DNA of 64,000 nucleotides, from positions 33,056,791 through 33,120,790 of the forward strand of contig CM055272.1 in NCBI GenBank assembly GCA_029237695.1, in the 5' to 3' direction. Under the pieces are notes generated by a model, which was not told the DNA's origin, ran no database searches, and saw only the letters and a program-made list of their open reading frames with translations. The position numbers and the translations under genes were made by a program. The DNA comes from Conchocele bisecta (Eukaryota > Mollusca > Bivalvia > Lucinida > Thyasiridae). Shown here in pieces: positions 31,747 to 41,985 of the stretch; the first letter of the stretch is position 1; each line of letters begins with the position of its first letter.

Positions 31747-33453
31747 ACTAGATGGCCGCGGCCTGCATGTCGCGCCTTGTGGCGAGGCATGTACACTAAA
31801 AAAAGAGATATAGTATAACGAAAAACTTTAACCAAAATACATAACCAAAAAACTTAACCAAAAAGTTTAACCGGACACACGTACGTACGCCAAAGTGCCG
31901 ACTATATCACGCTTTCCGCAAGCGGGCGCGACAAAAACATTAACCAAAAACTTCAAAGTAATTTGACCTTGACATTGGGCACAGGGGCCGCACGGGAGGG
32001 GGGTAGAATGAAAATATAGATGATGATAAACACCCATGTGAAGTTTCAAGGTAATGGGCAAAGCAGTTGCAGAGATATAGTATAACAAAAAAATTTAACC
32101 AAAAAACTTAACCAAAAAACTTAACCAAAAACTTCAAAGTAATTTGACCTTGACATTGGGCACAGGGGAAAAACTTTAACCAAAAACTTAACCAAAAAAC
32201 TTAACCAAACAACTTAACCTAAAACTTCAAAGTAATTTGACCTTGACATTGGGCACAGGGGCCGCACGGGAGGGGGGGGGGTAGAATGAAAATATAGATG
32301 ATGATAAACACCCATGTGAAGTTTGAAGGTAATGGGCAAAGCAGTTGCAGAGATATAGTATAACGAAAAACTTTAACCAAGAAACTTAACCAAAAACTTT
32401 AACCAAAAAACTTAACCAAAAACTTCAAAGTAATTTGACCTGGACATTGGGCACAGGCGCCGCACGGGAGGGGGGTAGAATGAAAATATAGATGATGATA
32501 AACACCCATATGAAGTTTCAAGGTAATGGGCTAAGCAGTTGCAGAGATATAGTATAACGAAAAACTTTAACCAAAAAACTTAACCAAAAAACTTAACCAA
32601 AAACTTTAACCAAAAAACTTAACCAAAAACTTCAAAGTAATTTGACCTTGACATTTGGCACAGGGGCCGCACGGGAGGGGGGTAGAATGAAAATATAGAT
32701 GATGATAAACACCCATGTGAAGTTTCAAGGTAATGGGCAAAGCAGTTGCAGAGATATAGTATAACGAAAAACTTTAACAACAAACTTTAACCAAAAAAAC
32801 TTAACCAAAAACTTTAACCAAAGAACTTAACCAAAAACTTTAACCAAAAAACTTAACCAAAAACTTTAACCAAAGAACTTAACCAAAAACTTCAAAGTAA
32901 TTTGACCTTGACATTGGGCACAGGGGCCGCACGGGAGGGGGGTAGAATGAAAATATAGATGATGATAAACACCCATGTGAAATTTCAAGGTAATGGGAAA
33001 AGCAGTTGCAGAGATATAGTATAACGAAAAACTTTAACCAAAAAACTTAACCAAAAAACTTAACCAAAAACTTCAAAGTAATTTGACCTTGACATTGGGC
33101 ACAGGGGCCGCACGGGAGATGGGTAGAATGAAAATATAGATGATGATAAACACCCATGTGAAGTTTCAAGGTAATGGGCAAAGCAGTTGCAGAGATATAG
33201 TATAACGAAAAACTTTAACCAAAAACTTTAACCAAAAAACTTAACCAAAAAACTTAACCAAAAACTTTAACCAAAGAATTTAACCAAAAACTTTAACCAA
33301 AAAACTTAACCAAACAACTTAACCAAAAAACTTAACCAAAAACTTTAACCAAAAAACTTAACCTTACAGCTTAACCAAAAACTTTAACCGGACAACGTAC
33401 GTACGTACGCCAAACGGCCGACTATATCGCGCTTTCCGCAAGCGGGCGCGACA
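31747..33453 (+). mobile_element. HINE, TGTCGCGCC/GGCGCGACA class, with AAAAACTTTAACC minisatellite
   Basis: The 5' end is ACTAGATGGCCGCGG. TGTCGCGCC (31768-31776) is an exact reverse complement of GGCGCGACA (33445-33453). About six core units (TTTGACCTTGACATTGGGCA...CAGTTGCAGAGATATAGTAT) alternate with variable runs of the 13-mers AAAAACTTTAACC and AAAAAACTTAACC. The empty site GCCTTACAAAAAAAACGGAC is present in the related HINE at 14334. Confidence 0.85.
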
Positions 33454-33514
33454 AAAAACGGACGACGCGGATGACAACGGACGACGCGGACTATGAAAAA
33501 AGCGCCGAATATAG

Positions 33515-33604
33515 TCGGTGACTCAGAGAAACCACTACAAATTTTGTCGCGCCTGCTTTAGCAGAGGCGCGACAAATATTGTAGTGGTTTCTCTGAGTCA
33601 CCGA
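33515..33604. repeat. 90-bp palindrome centred on a HINE terminal hairpin
   Basis: TCGGTGACTCAGAGAAACCA (33515) is mirrored by TGGTTTCTCTGAGTCACCGA (33585-33604). The centre is the hairpin GTCGCGCCTGCTTTAGCAGA... which is inverted relative to the same hairpin in 14432-14459. Confidence 0.8.
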
Positions 33605-33837
33605 CGCTTCTAATGACGTTTGCAATAGGATGACGTCAACATCAAAACATAGATGCTCTGTCGCACCATTAGGGACGTCATTTGGTACGTCTTCATTTTG
33701 TCTGTTTGGCATAACGTTGTTGCAGGTGTTAATACATGCGTGTACTAACACATTTATGAAATGGGATACACAACACGTGAAAACAAGGTTTTCATGTGAT
33801 AAAGATCGTTATCAGGCTGACACGAGTGTGTTATAAT
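33605..33837. other. No recognisable feature
   Basis: TGACGT-type words recur (33613, 33631, 33674). No repeat or exon could be supported. Confidence 0.35.
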
Positions 33838-33898
33838 GTGATCAGGAGCTACACTGGTCACAATTCCCATAAGCCCCATTTCTCCAGTCACAGCCACA
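33838..33898 (+). repeat. Repeat Q fragment
   Basis: 'gtgatcaggagctacactggtcacaa' and 'cataagccccatttctccag' match the Q family. The next HINE starts directly after it. Confidence 0.55.
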
Positions 33899-33899
33899 A

Positions 33900-34236
33900 A
33901 CTAGAAAATGTGGTCTGTGTCAACGCACTTAGGGCCCCTATTTGAGAAACTCTTACAAAAACATTCAAATAAATACACGGACAGACAGACGGATGTTCGA
34001 TCAGTAGTTAGGGTAATTGTATTAATGTGGAAGGATGTATCGTTACAAAGTAATGCATGTGTGCAATATGAAGATATTAGCTGAAGGAAACAGAAATTAT
34101 GGGTGATTTGAGAAACTCTTACAAAAATTTTCAAAAAATAAACGGACGGACAGACGGACAGACGGACAGACTGACGGATGGACAGACACTCAGGGCGAAA
34201 CCTATAGGGCACTGCCGATTCTCAGCGGGGCCCTAT
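33900..34236 (+). mobile_element. HINE, TAGGGCCCCTAT/GGGGCCCTAT class
   Basis: The 5' end is ACTAGAAAATGTGGTC. AGGGCCCC (33931-33938) pairs with GGGGCCCT (34227-34234). The terminal hairpin ATAGGGC...GCCCTAT is 34204-34236. About two core units end 'tttgagaaactcttacaaaa', each followed by GGACAGAC microsatellite. Confidence 0.8.
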
Positions 34237-34569
34237 TAAGTAATTTTGTTTGTCGGGAACATGCAGGCTAATCTGGGCCTAAACTGATTATTCAATACCA
34301 GCATGACGTATGTTTCTTAATTGTTTGTTCGAATTATGCTTGCTAATAATATAAAGCTACTAGAGAAAGTGGGCAGGGGCTCACATATACATACCCCTGG
34401 CCGCGCCTGGACCGACAAATAAAAACTTTAACGCAAATATTTAAAAATCTTTAACTCAAATTTCTAAGTAATTTCACCTTGACATTGGACATTAAGGCGC
34501 ATGGTTGTGGTACGGAATGAAAATATGGATGATCAGAAGGAAGTATATGGAGTATGCGGTCAATCCGAC
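34237..34569. other. Mixed HINE-core-like fragments
   Basis: 'ctaagtaatttcaccttgacattgg' and 'gtacggaatgaaaatatggatgat' (34460-34530) resemble HINE core units of 10180 and 52700. No ends were found. Confidence 0.4.
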
Positions 34570-34955
34570 TTTCATAATTGCTGTCTGTTGATGACTGTAA
34601 ACAGCAGTGTGATTTTATTTTATCCAATTAACCCTTTCAACACCAATTAAGTAACTTAATAGGATGTTCCATGCCAATGTTTCACGCTATTTCATTAATT
34701 TTGTTCTTTCAAATTATCCCATTCTTCTAAAAGGGTAATCTGTACGACGTTTATAATTATTAACAAACAGTGGAGATCCTGATGAGACGGCTCGTTACGA
34801 GCCGGCTCATCTGGATCTGCACTGTTTGCAAACATTGTCTCTATAGAGGTCTGTGGTGTTGAAAGGGTTAAAATATTGAAATACCCAATTGCTTCAGATA
34901 TGATGGAGTGAAAATACTCAATTACCAATTACTAATTCCTTATCTGGAGCCCGGG
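34570..34955. mobile_element. hAT-like MITE family f, copy 4, split by a TTAA MITE
   Basis: 'attgctgtctgttgatg' to ACTAATTCCTTATCTGGAGCC is the right part of f. It is interrupted at CCAATTAA by 34628-34871. The left terminus is missing. Confidence 0.75.
34628..34871. mobile_element. TTAA-type MITE, CCCTTTCAACACC family, in family f
   Basis: TTAA (34628-34631) and TTAA (34868-34871) bound CCCTTTCAACACC and GGTGTTGAAAGGG, exact inverted repeats. The central palindrome is GATGAGACGGCTCGTTACGA. The empty site CCCAATTAAAATATTGAAAT is present at 25757, so the TTAA is a true target duplication, as expected for piggyBac-type insertion. Confidence 0.9.
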
Positions 34956-34995
34956 GAACCAATCGACTAATGGATAATGTGACCGTAAACCAGTC

Positions 34996-35305
34996 CAGTA
35001 GCCTATTTCACCAACATTGCAAAGTATACTTTTCTAGCAAAGTAAACTTTGAGGGACAAATTTTCAATTTTAGGATAAATTTATTAATTTTTATTATACT
35101 GAATTTATTACATTATCACAGCCATTTTGGCTGTGATAATGTAATAAATTCAGTATAATAATTCTGCATACCTTTCATCATCAAATATATGCAGTCGTTA
35201 GTTCTATATGAAAAAATGCATTTCGCGGAAAAATAAATGATTACTCCCTCAAAGTATACTTTGCTAGAAAAGTATACTTTGCAATTTTGATGAAATCGGC
35301 TACTG
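34996..35305. mobile_element. MITE family h, copy 3
   Basis: CAGTAGCCTATTTCACCAAC to 'gatgaaatcggctactg'. The central hairpin is ATTATCACAGCCATTTTGGC. Confidence 0.85.
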
Positions 35306-35599
35306 GTACAGCTTAGCAATAAGGAGTAAATTCTCAGGACAACGGCATTGTTTGTTATTATTATGACAGAGAGATAAATAAAACAGATGCTGCCGACAGT
35401 GCCAAACAGTTTATTATATCATTTGCATGCTCTACACATGCAGGTAAAATTTTCTGTGAGCGACTTGATGTGGCGGTGAGATAGAGATTTTGAAAGTGAA
35501 AGTAGACGGTTCCGTCAAAAAAGGGGAAATAACTCGCATGACCCCGTGTTTGGCATGGATCTAGAACCGGCTTCGGTCACTGACTCGCAGGTAGTTTGC

Positions 35600-35672
35600 G
35601 ATTTTTTTTTGGCAATTGCTTTATTTTTTTTGAAGTGGCGATTTTTTTATTTTCCGCAGCGGAATCCCTGCT
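35600..35672. mobile_element. Right half of MITE family dd
   Basis: 'tttttttgaagtggcgatttttt' then CGCAGCGGAATCCCTG matches the dd right end. The left end is absent. Confidence 0.6.
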
Positions 35673-35675
35673 TAT

Positions 35676-35975
35676 GGGATTTGTGACCAGTTCCTGATCA
35701 AATATCACACTCCAATTACCTTGTTTGCTAGAAGCATGACCGGTGATTAATTGATGGAATGGCGAACAGTGCAGATACTGATCAGACTGTGCGGATGCAC
35801 AGGCTGATCTGAATATACACTGGTTGCCAAACCAATAAGCCCCATTTGTGACTTTGTAACAGTTGTGACAAGTGTAGCTCCTAATCAAATAGCACACTCC
35901 TGTAACCAGATAACGATCTATAGTATTGCTTGTTAGAAGCAAAATGGGAATTTTATTGATGGAATGGCGAACGGT
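35676..35975. repeat. Repeat Q, two partial copies
   Basis: 'ggatttgtgaccagttcctgatcaaat', then CTGATCAGACTGTGCGGATG, then 'ataagccccatttgtgac'. A second set begins near 35870. Confidence 0.55.
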
Positions 35976-36343
35976 GCAGATACTGATCTGGATATACACT
36001 GGACGCGAAACCTGTAAGCCCCATATCTCCAGCCACAGCAACTATTGTTGGAAATGTCATAAGGTCTCCTTCGTCAGCTGGTAGCCCATATAAAAAAGTC
36101 AAGGGAGCTAATTCACTTATTGCCATATTGTGCCTATATGGGCGCTGTAACAGATATTTGCAGATACTGATCTGGATATACACTGGACGCGAAACCCGTA
36201 AGCCCCATATCTCCAGTCACAGCAACTATTGTTGGAAATGTCATAAGGTTTCCTTCGTCAGCTGGTAGCCCATATAAAAAAGTCAAGGGAGCTAATTCAC
36301 TTATTGCCATATTGTGCCTATATGGGCGCTGTAACAGATATTT
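35976..36343. repeat. 184-bp direct tandem duplication including repeat Q tail
   Basis: Unit 1 (35976-36159) and unit 2 (36160-36343) both run from GCAGATACTGATCTGGATAT to GGGCGCTGTAACAGATATTT, with very few differences, so the duplication is recent. Confidence 0.9.
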
Positions 36344-36419
36344 CCCAGGGGAATTAACAAATAAGAGATTTATGCAAACGGTTAATTTACTAGAGTCTGA
36401 GAAAATGATAATCAGGCTA

Positions 36420-36605
36420 CGCGTGGCTGTGACTGCGGAAATGGGGCTTACGGGTTTTGGGACCAGTGTAGATCCAGATCAGACTGTGCATGCATCTGCA
36501 CAGTCTGATCAGGATCTGCACTATTCACATTCGATGTGAAGCATGGTGGGTGTTTCATTGAAGGAATGGCAAATAGTACAGATCCTGATCAAACTGAACG
36601 GATAC
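36420..36605. repeat. Repeat Q, palindromic full form
   Basis: 'ggctgtgactgcggaaatgggg' leads to GATCCAGATCAGACTGTGCA and its complement TGCACAGTCTGATCAGGATC, meeting at TGCATGCATCTGCA. This shows Q is a foldback element. Confidence 0.6.
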
Positions 36606-36889
36606 ACAAAAAAGGTATATTGTACACATGACTTAGTACTCACGAAATAAGACGTTTTGATACATCTGTCACCTACAGGCTTACCATGAAATATATCTGT
36701 GGATGGAAAGTGAAAAGTGGAAGTGATTGGGTGTAACGTCCAATCAACAGCTGAGGTCATTTAGGGATGTGACCTTGGTTTCAAGTCACATTCGAAAGAC
36801 CATGTATGATGGATACACTATGAACGTATTGTTATTCCTAGCACAGGTATTGAACCCACAACCTCTGGTATTAAAGACCTGGGGCCCGT

Positions 36890-37130
36890 TTCACTAAACA
36901 TCGTACGACTAAAATGTTTGATCGTCAGTGTGAATTTAGGATCGTCTGGAAATTTCAATTGATGGATTTACATTTATTGAGCATAGGCTGCATTATATGC
37001 AGCCTATGCTCAATAAATGTAAATCCAATAAATGTTTACAAGAAAACACTGTTAATGTGAAATTTACCCACTATCACAATTTTACACTTACAAACATTTT
37101 ATTCGTACAAAGTTAAGTGAAACGGCCCCC
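36890..37130. mobile_element. MITE family g copy
   Basis: GGGGCCCGTTTCACTAAACA to 'aaagttaagtgaaacggccccc'. The central palindrome is GCATAGGCTGCATTATATGC. Confidence 0.75.
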
Positions 37131-37425
37131 AGAGCCCTAAGTGCCCTAAGCGCTAGGCCACAACCCATCGCCATCTGTGGATACAATTCAAATGTCAGAT
37201 CGCAGTAATATGATTCTGTTCTGGTGCATGTACACACAAAGAAAAACATTATCAAGGACACAACACCAGTGTTTTCAACACTCACACTATACGCACAACA
37301 AACGTCATGTACAGTTGCTAATTAGACACCACCCTGGCACAAAGTACAGATAACTCAATAATTTTCATCTTAATATAGATGCTGGCCTCACAGTGACATA
37401 GCCAGTGGGGGCAATGGGAGCAAAT
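37131..37425. other. No recognisable feature
   Basis: No repeat or coding signal that I can support. Confidence 0.35.
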
Positions 37426-37431
37426 GTACCC

Positions 37432-38361
37432 CAGAGCTCCAGATAAGCTGCGTATTTGCGTAAATACCCAATATGTACCCCAGAGCTCCAGATAAGCTGC
37501 GTATTTGCGTAAATACCCAATTAAAATTGCCAAAAACCCAATTGAAATCAGAAGTTAAGTGAGTATCAAAAAGCAATGAAAAATGTGTGGTATCTTTATC
37601 ATGCTACAGAAAACAGACCACAAATATAGCATATTTTCTTATTTTTCCATGAAAACACATCTTGGTATTTCATTAGAATTGTCTCCATGGAGACAATTCT
37701 AATGAAATACCAACATGTGTTTTCATTTAGAAGCAAACTATTCAATAAGTGCGGTCTGCTGATGTGTAAACAGTAGTGTGATTCTATTTTACACAATTAA
37801 CATTTTGAAATACCCAATTGCTTCAGAAATGATGGAGTGACAATACTCAATTACAAACTAGAGGATTGTTTATCAGACAAAAACATATGTCTACCCCAAT
37901 ACCACCACTGCATGTTATCAGGACTTGTATTGCATACTTTTGAAGATACGTGCAACACAAGTTGAATATCCCCACTTGTCACTAAGTCAATGGCCATAAC
38001 TCCGTGAATACTGGATTAATCCGCATTTAAAACCCCAGGTGCGCAACTTCACAAGATGACCAGTATTCCTGTAAAGTTTCACGACTCTAACTGAAATACA
38101 TTTAGAGACACGCGTGACACAAGTTGAAAATTCCCACTTTTCACTAAGTCAAGGGCTATAACTCCGTGAATATTGGATGAATCCGCATCTAAAACCCCAG
38201 GTGCGCAACTTCACACGATGACCAGTATTCCTGTAAAGTTTCACGACTGTAACTCAAAAATTTGTGACGGACAGATGGACAGACGGACGGACGGACAACC
38301 AAGCCAAAAACAATATGTCTCCCCATTCATGGGGGAGACATAATTCCTTATCTGGAGCACA
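37432..38361. mobile_element. hAT-like MITE family f, copy 5, split by a HINE
   Basis: CAGAGCTCCAGATAAGCTGC starts twice with a 49-bp period (37426-37523) because the first 49 bp, with flank GTACCCC, are duplicated. The central palindrome is intact. The MITE is cut at 'ctcaattac' and resumes at 38342 as AATTCCTTATCTGGAGC. GTACCC flanks both outer ends. Confidence 0.8.
37857..38341 (+). mobile_element. HINE, ATGTCTACCCC/GGGGGAGACAT class, two core units
   Basis: The 5' end is ACTAGAGGATTGTTTATC. ATGTCTACCCC (37887-37897) pairs with GGGGGAGACAT (38331-38341), one mismatch. The hairpin is 38315-38341. Two ~160 bp core units contain 'ccataactccgtgaatactg' and 'ttaaaaccccaggtgcgcaa'. The insertion site is defined by the intact f copies. 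Confidence 0.85.
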
Positions 38362-38458
38362 GTACCCCACTGGCTATAGTACACATTGTGTACGTCATCG
38401 TCATGTCCAGTTGCTAATTGGATCCCACTCTGTTAATCAGTTTACATGCACCCCACTA

Positions 38459-38662
38459 AGCACAGGTGGAAGACTCGGACCTATGACACAAAAAAAATAC
38501 CTATTAAAAAAATCCCATTACCACACCCACCGAGTATCGTACTGTGCATGGCGTTAATAGAAGATGGTACCGTATGAGACCAAGTGGGTGGGGTAATGGA
38601 TTTTTTTGTAATGGTCATTTTCTTTGTGTCACAGGTCCGAGTATTCCACCGGTGCCCACTAG
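38459..38662. mobile_element. Palindromic MITE (GGTGGAAGACTCGGACC), copy 1
   Basis: ACAGGTGGAAGACTCGGACC on the left and 'ggtccgagtattccaccggtg' on the right are inverted repeats. 'aaatcccattaccacaccca' and its complement form inner arms. Copy 2 is at 61957-62135. Confidence 0.75.
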
Positions 38663-39218
38663 CTATAGTACACAACATATGTCCAGGGCCTGAAAATAGC
38701 ACTGGTCCGAGGTTCTGGACCTGCAAATTTTAATGTTGGACCTTTGTATTTTACAAGCAACAAGTCCGCTGGACCCGTGATAAAATTGAAATTGCAATTG
38801 TAGCCAGGTCATATTTTTCCCCATGCGGATTATATGCTAAGGAAAGTGAAAGGGAGAAGTTTACACGATCATCATTCAGTGGGGATGCTAAATTCGTTCT
38901 GATAATTTATGGTGACACAGTCGAGGATTTACACATTGTGTGACGAGTTATTTTGCATGAAACAGACACATATTTCTACCGCTTTTCTAACGATTATCCT
39001 CTCGGACGTTCAAAAAAGTTCCTCAGACCTTTCACTTTTTTCCTTGTTAGGTCCCAGACTTTCTGGTAAAAGCTGCTATTTTCAGGCCCTGATGTCATGT
39101 ACAGTTATTAATTAGAACCCCTCTGTTCTATCTGTTCTACCGGAGCAATGCTGATGCACAAAGCATAGATGACTCTGTAATTTGCATCATAACATCGCAT
39201 GCGAGTGACGCTGGCCTC
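38663..39218. other. No recognisable feature
   Basis: Unassigned sequence with no repeat match seen in the window. Confidence 0.35.
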
Positions 39219-39520
39219 AGTAGCCTATTTCACCAACATTGCAAAGTATTATACTTTCCTAGCAAAGTATACTTTGAGGGAGAAATTTTCAATTTTAAGA
39301 TAAATTTATTATTTTTTATTATACTGAATTTATTACATTATCACAGCCATTTTGGCTGTGATAATGTAATAAATTCAGTATAATAATTCTGCATAGTTTT
39401 AATGTAATAAATTCAGTATAATAAAAAATAATAAATTTATCCTAAAATTGAAAATTTCTCCCTTATAGTATACTTTGCTAGATAAGTATACTTTGCAATG
39501 TTGGTGAAATAGGCTACTGG
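39219..39520. mobile_element. MITE family h, copy 4, rearranged
   Basis: CAGTAGCCTATTTCACCAAC to GGTGAAATAGGCTACTG. After the hairpin the sequence 'ttcagtataataattctgcatagttttaatg' returns to a second 'aattcagtataataaaaaataa', so the right arm is a mirror copy of the left. Confidence 0.75.
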
Positions 39521-39676
39521 GGAGGTGCAAGGGGACCGAATGCAGGCTACTGGGGAGGTGCAAGGGGACCGAATGCAGGCTACTGGGGAGGTGCAAGGGG
39601 ACCGAATGCAGGCTACTGGGGAGGTGCAAGGGGACCGAATGCAGGCTACTGGGGAGGTGCAAGGGGACCGAATGCA
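39512..39676. repeat. 33-bp minisatellite, five units, seeded on a MITE end
   Basis: Unit GGCTACTGGGGAGGTGCAAG plus 'gggaccgaatgca' at 39512, 39545, 39578, 39611 and 39644, essentially identical. The first GGCTACTG is the terminal 8 bp of MITE h. The 11-codon repeat gives a false open frame on the minus strand. Confidence 0.95.
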
Positions 39677-39926
39677 TCCCTCTAAGTGATGGTCCGGTGT
39701 GAATTTTTACTTTACTTGCATTTTTCTAAGGAAAACAAGTACAAAATATGTGAATATTAACGTGCGTTTATCGGAAAATTATAGTTTTAAAATCACTATA
39801 TAATCCAGGAAATTGAATGCAGAAAGCAATATTGCTCCCGCACCACTTTCCAAATTCGATTCACAATTCGCACACCCTCGGCAAGAACCTGGCTATGCCA
39901 AAGACTCGTAGCTTATATGAGACACG
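39677..39926. other. No recognisable feature
   Basis: Nothing supportable was seen. Confidence 0.35.
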
Positions 39927-40131
39927 CTATGTGATTTTGTACCTTCGGACATTTGCGTAATTTCATTTTTTTGCGTAGTTTACAAAATTTACAATATTTT
40001 GCGTAAATTTTGCGTAAATGGCGTGAAAAGTTGACAACATTTTCAGAGTACATGCGGAATTATATAATTTTGTCCACTTTTGACTTTATTTATGAAATTA
40101 CGCAGATGTCCGAAGGTACAAAATCACATGG
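39927..40131. mobile_element. MITE with ATGTGATTTTGTACCTTCGG termini, copy 2
   Basis: ATGTGATTTTGTACCTTCGGACA and its exact complement TGTCCGAAGGTACAAAATCA(CAT) bound 'gcgtaatttca' and 'tgaaattacgc' inner repeats. Confidence 0.8.
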
Positions 40132-40193
40132 CATGTATCGTATTAGCTGCTCAGGAGTTATATTCAGACTTACATAGAGAGAATACCAGGGGC

Positions 40194-40495
40194 CAACATT
40201 GCAAAGTATACTTTTCTAGCAAAGTATACTTTGAGGGAGAAATTTTCAATTTTAGGATAAATTTATTAATTTTTATTATACTGAATTTATTACATTATCA
40301 CAGCCATTGTGGCTGTGATAATGTAATAAATTCAGTATAATAATTCTGCATACTTTTTATCATCAAATATATGCACTGTCGTTAGTTCTGTATGAAATAC
40401 ATGTAATTCATTTCGGAAAATATAAATGATTACTCCCGCAAAGTATATTTTGCTAGATAAATATACGTTGCAATGTTGGTGAAATAGACTACAGG
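40194..40495. mobile_element. MITE family h, copy 5, left end trimmed
   Basis: It begins at CAACATTGCAAAGTATACTT without CAGTAGCC, then the hairpin ATTATCACAGCCATTGTGGC, and ends 'gttggtgaaatagactac'. Confidence 0.75.
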
Positions 40496-40499
40496 CCAG

Positions 40500-40630
40500 T
40501 GTCTTTGGACATCAAGTTTATCAGGCAAGGCTAGGAAACGAGAAGGAATTCAGAGGCTTGCCGAGGAATTCCTACCGTTCCCGAACCGAGCCGGATAAAC
40601 TTGATATCAAAAGACAGTAGCCTGGTATTC
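40500..40630. mobile_element. Palindromic repeat (GGATAAACTTGATATCAAAAG)
   Basis: 'catcaagtttatcaggcaaggc-aggaaacg' on the left and 'cgagccggataaacttgatatc' on the right are inverted. GAATTCAGAGGCTTGCCGAG forms the tip. A related fragment is at 45885-45962. Confidence 0.6.
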
Positions 40631-40714
40631 TATTTATCAGGTAATGTGTTATGCCATAGATGACGTCGTTATCTATGGACAGAAAGCGGACTTGTTTACG
40701 TTGCGTCATTACAC

Positions 40715-40745
40715 CGTCATGACGTCATTCGGTCATGACGTCATC
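40715..40745. promoter_or_regulatory. Cluster of TGACGTCA (CRE-like) palindromes
   Basis: TGACGTCA occurs twice in 22 bp (about 40719 and 40736), in CATGACGTCATTCGGTCATG. This is the consensus of cAMP-response elements. No promoter or gene start was found nearby, so function is unproven. Confidence 0.3.
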
Positions 40746-40911
40746 CGACCAATGGAACGTCCGTTTTCACTTCGTTGTGACCCGGATGTTTACAATATGT
40801 TATCAGTCTGTACGTATTTGTTCAAAACAGGGCAGGTTACCTGATAATATTATGTCATGTCCATCCTGGAACCCTGGTATTGTTTATAAAGCCGAAGCAA
40901 GCCGATTCCCT

Positions 40912-40952
40912 GTGTTTGTTTGTTTGTTTGTTTGTTTGTTTGTTTGTTTGTT
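40912..40952. repeat. (TTTG)n microsatellite
   Basis: About ten perfect GTTT units. Confidence 0.9.
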
Positions 40953-40954
40953 TG

Positions 40955-41150
40955 CACGTGTTTAACGGCCTATCAACAGCTAAGGTAATTTAAGGCCGGG
41001 GGCCAATGGGTTCGATCGCGTATTCAACTAGCTGCATTGGGGGGAAATCCCAAAATCCGACCGGAATATTAACATAGAAAAAAACAAGATATTCAGCCCT
41101 GAAATTAAGAATAACCTGACCTCCATGGTGCCACGTCCATACCACAACAG
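40955..41150. repeat. Interspersed repeat K, copy 2
   Basis: TTTAACGGCCTATCAACAGC, 'aggccgggggccaatgggttc', 'atattcagccctgaaatta' and 'ggtgccacgtccataccac' match copy 1. Confidence 0.65.
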
Positions 41151-41380
41151 TCACCAATTATGAACCAGCGGCGGAAAATGTTTCCCCATTTGTTTGAAAT
41201 CATTTCATAATAAATATGAAATTCGGTGGTAAAATGCCCCCCCCCCCCACCCTCCTGATTTGTCTGGAATCTTTTCATAAATAGGAAATTAATTCTAAAT
41301 TCTGTCGGAAAAAGCGGCTCCATTTGTCTGGAATCATTTTATAAATATGAAATTCTAAATTATGTCTGATGTGTGTCAGT
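41151..41380. repeat. Three degenerate ~75 bp direct repeats
   Basis: 'atttgtctggaatcatttcataaatatgaaatt'-like blocks occur at about 41190, 41260 and 41320, with a C run at 41240. Confidence 0.5.
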
Positions 41381-41523
41381 TTGATAATCTCCAGTCTCTC
41401 TCATGGAAATATTCTGACTTCCTTTCAGAGAATGATTGCCAATTTCATATTTAGCACAAGCGGAGACATAGTTCCGAAGAAACTCATTGAACCAGGCATG
41501 CACTGTATAAAACAAGTAAGTAC

Positions 41524-41744
41524 TTAACTCTTTGCATGCTATATAGCGGTGAAAATAACATCCAACAAATTGAGTATGTTTCTTATTTCTCTCTGTAAAT
41601 ATGTCTTGGAATTTCATTAGAATTGTGTCCAGAGGACATATTCATGATATTTATAGGGAGAAATAAAAGAAAATAGACTAAATTGTCGTCTGTTATTTTT
41701 TAACTATTTATAGCCCACAAATTTCCCAGCATGCAAAGAGTTAA
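41524..41744. mobile_element. TTAA-type MITE, CTCTTTGCATGC family, copy 2
   Basis: TTAA at 41524-41527 and 41741-41744 bound CTCTTTGCATGC and GCATGCAAAGAG. Only the left arm of the central palindrome (GGAATTTCATTAGAATTGTG) remains. Confidence 0.8.
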
Positions 41745-41784
41745 TTTGTTTACATGTTTCATTGTCATTTATCTCATACGCCAT

Positions 41785-41972
41785 ATATTTCATGATTAAA
41801 AGTATGCAGAATTATTATACTGAATTTATTACATTATCACAGCCAAAAAATTCAGTATAAATTCAGTATAATAAAAATTAATAAATTTATCCTTAAATTG
41901 AAAATTTCTCCCTCAAAGTATACTTTGCTAGATAAGTATACTTTGCAATGTTGATGAAATAGGCTACTGGTG
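41785..41972. mobile_element. MITE family h, copy 6, internally deleted
   Basis: It enters at ATATTTCATGATTAAAAGTA, keeps a half hairpin, and ends GATGAAATAGGCTACTG. Confidence 0.7.
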
Positions 41973-41985
41973 CTCTGGTGTAGCC

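Larger units (their letters stand above)
30412..33604 (+). mobile_element. HINE, TGTCGCGCCTGC class, seven core units, hosting another HINE
   Basis: The 5' end ACAAGAATTCCGCC with ATCGCGCCTGCC (30437-30448) is as in 13763-14460. Seven ~177 bp core units start at gacaaacattgatgtga positions 30541, 30713, 30894, 31071, 31299, 31475 and 31655; one carries a ~51 bp internal duplication. It is split at 'gccttaca' by the HINE 31747-33453, then continues with GACGACGCGG microsatellite and a hairpin. The long minus-strand frames (up to 331 codons) arise because the unit is 59 codons long and open. Confidence 0.8.

Noticed and set aside
32780..33400. AAAAACTTTAACC runs as interstitial telomere repeats
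   Set aside because: The 13-bp unit is not TTAGGG-like. It is the spacer of a HINE core array and alternates with core units.
39512..39676. Regular direct repeats as a CRISPR array
   Set aside because: The units are contiguous without unique spacers, the DNA is eukaryotic, and there are no cas genes.
39399..39677. A 92-codon frame with an HSVPLHLPSSL repeat
   Set aside because: It is the 33-bp minisatellite read in frame.
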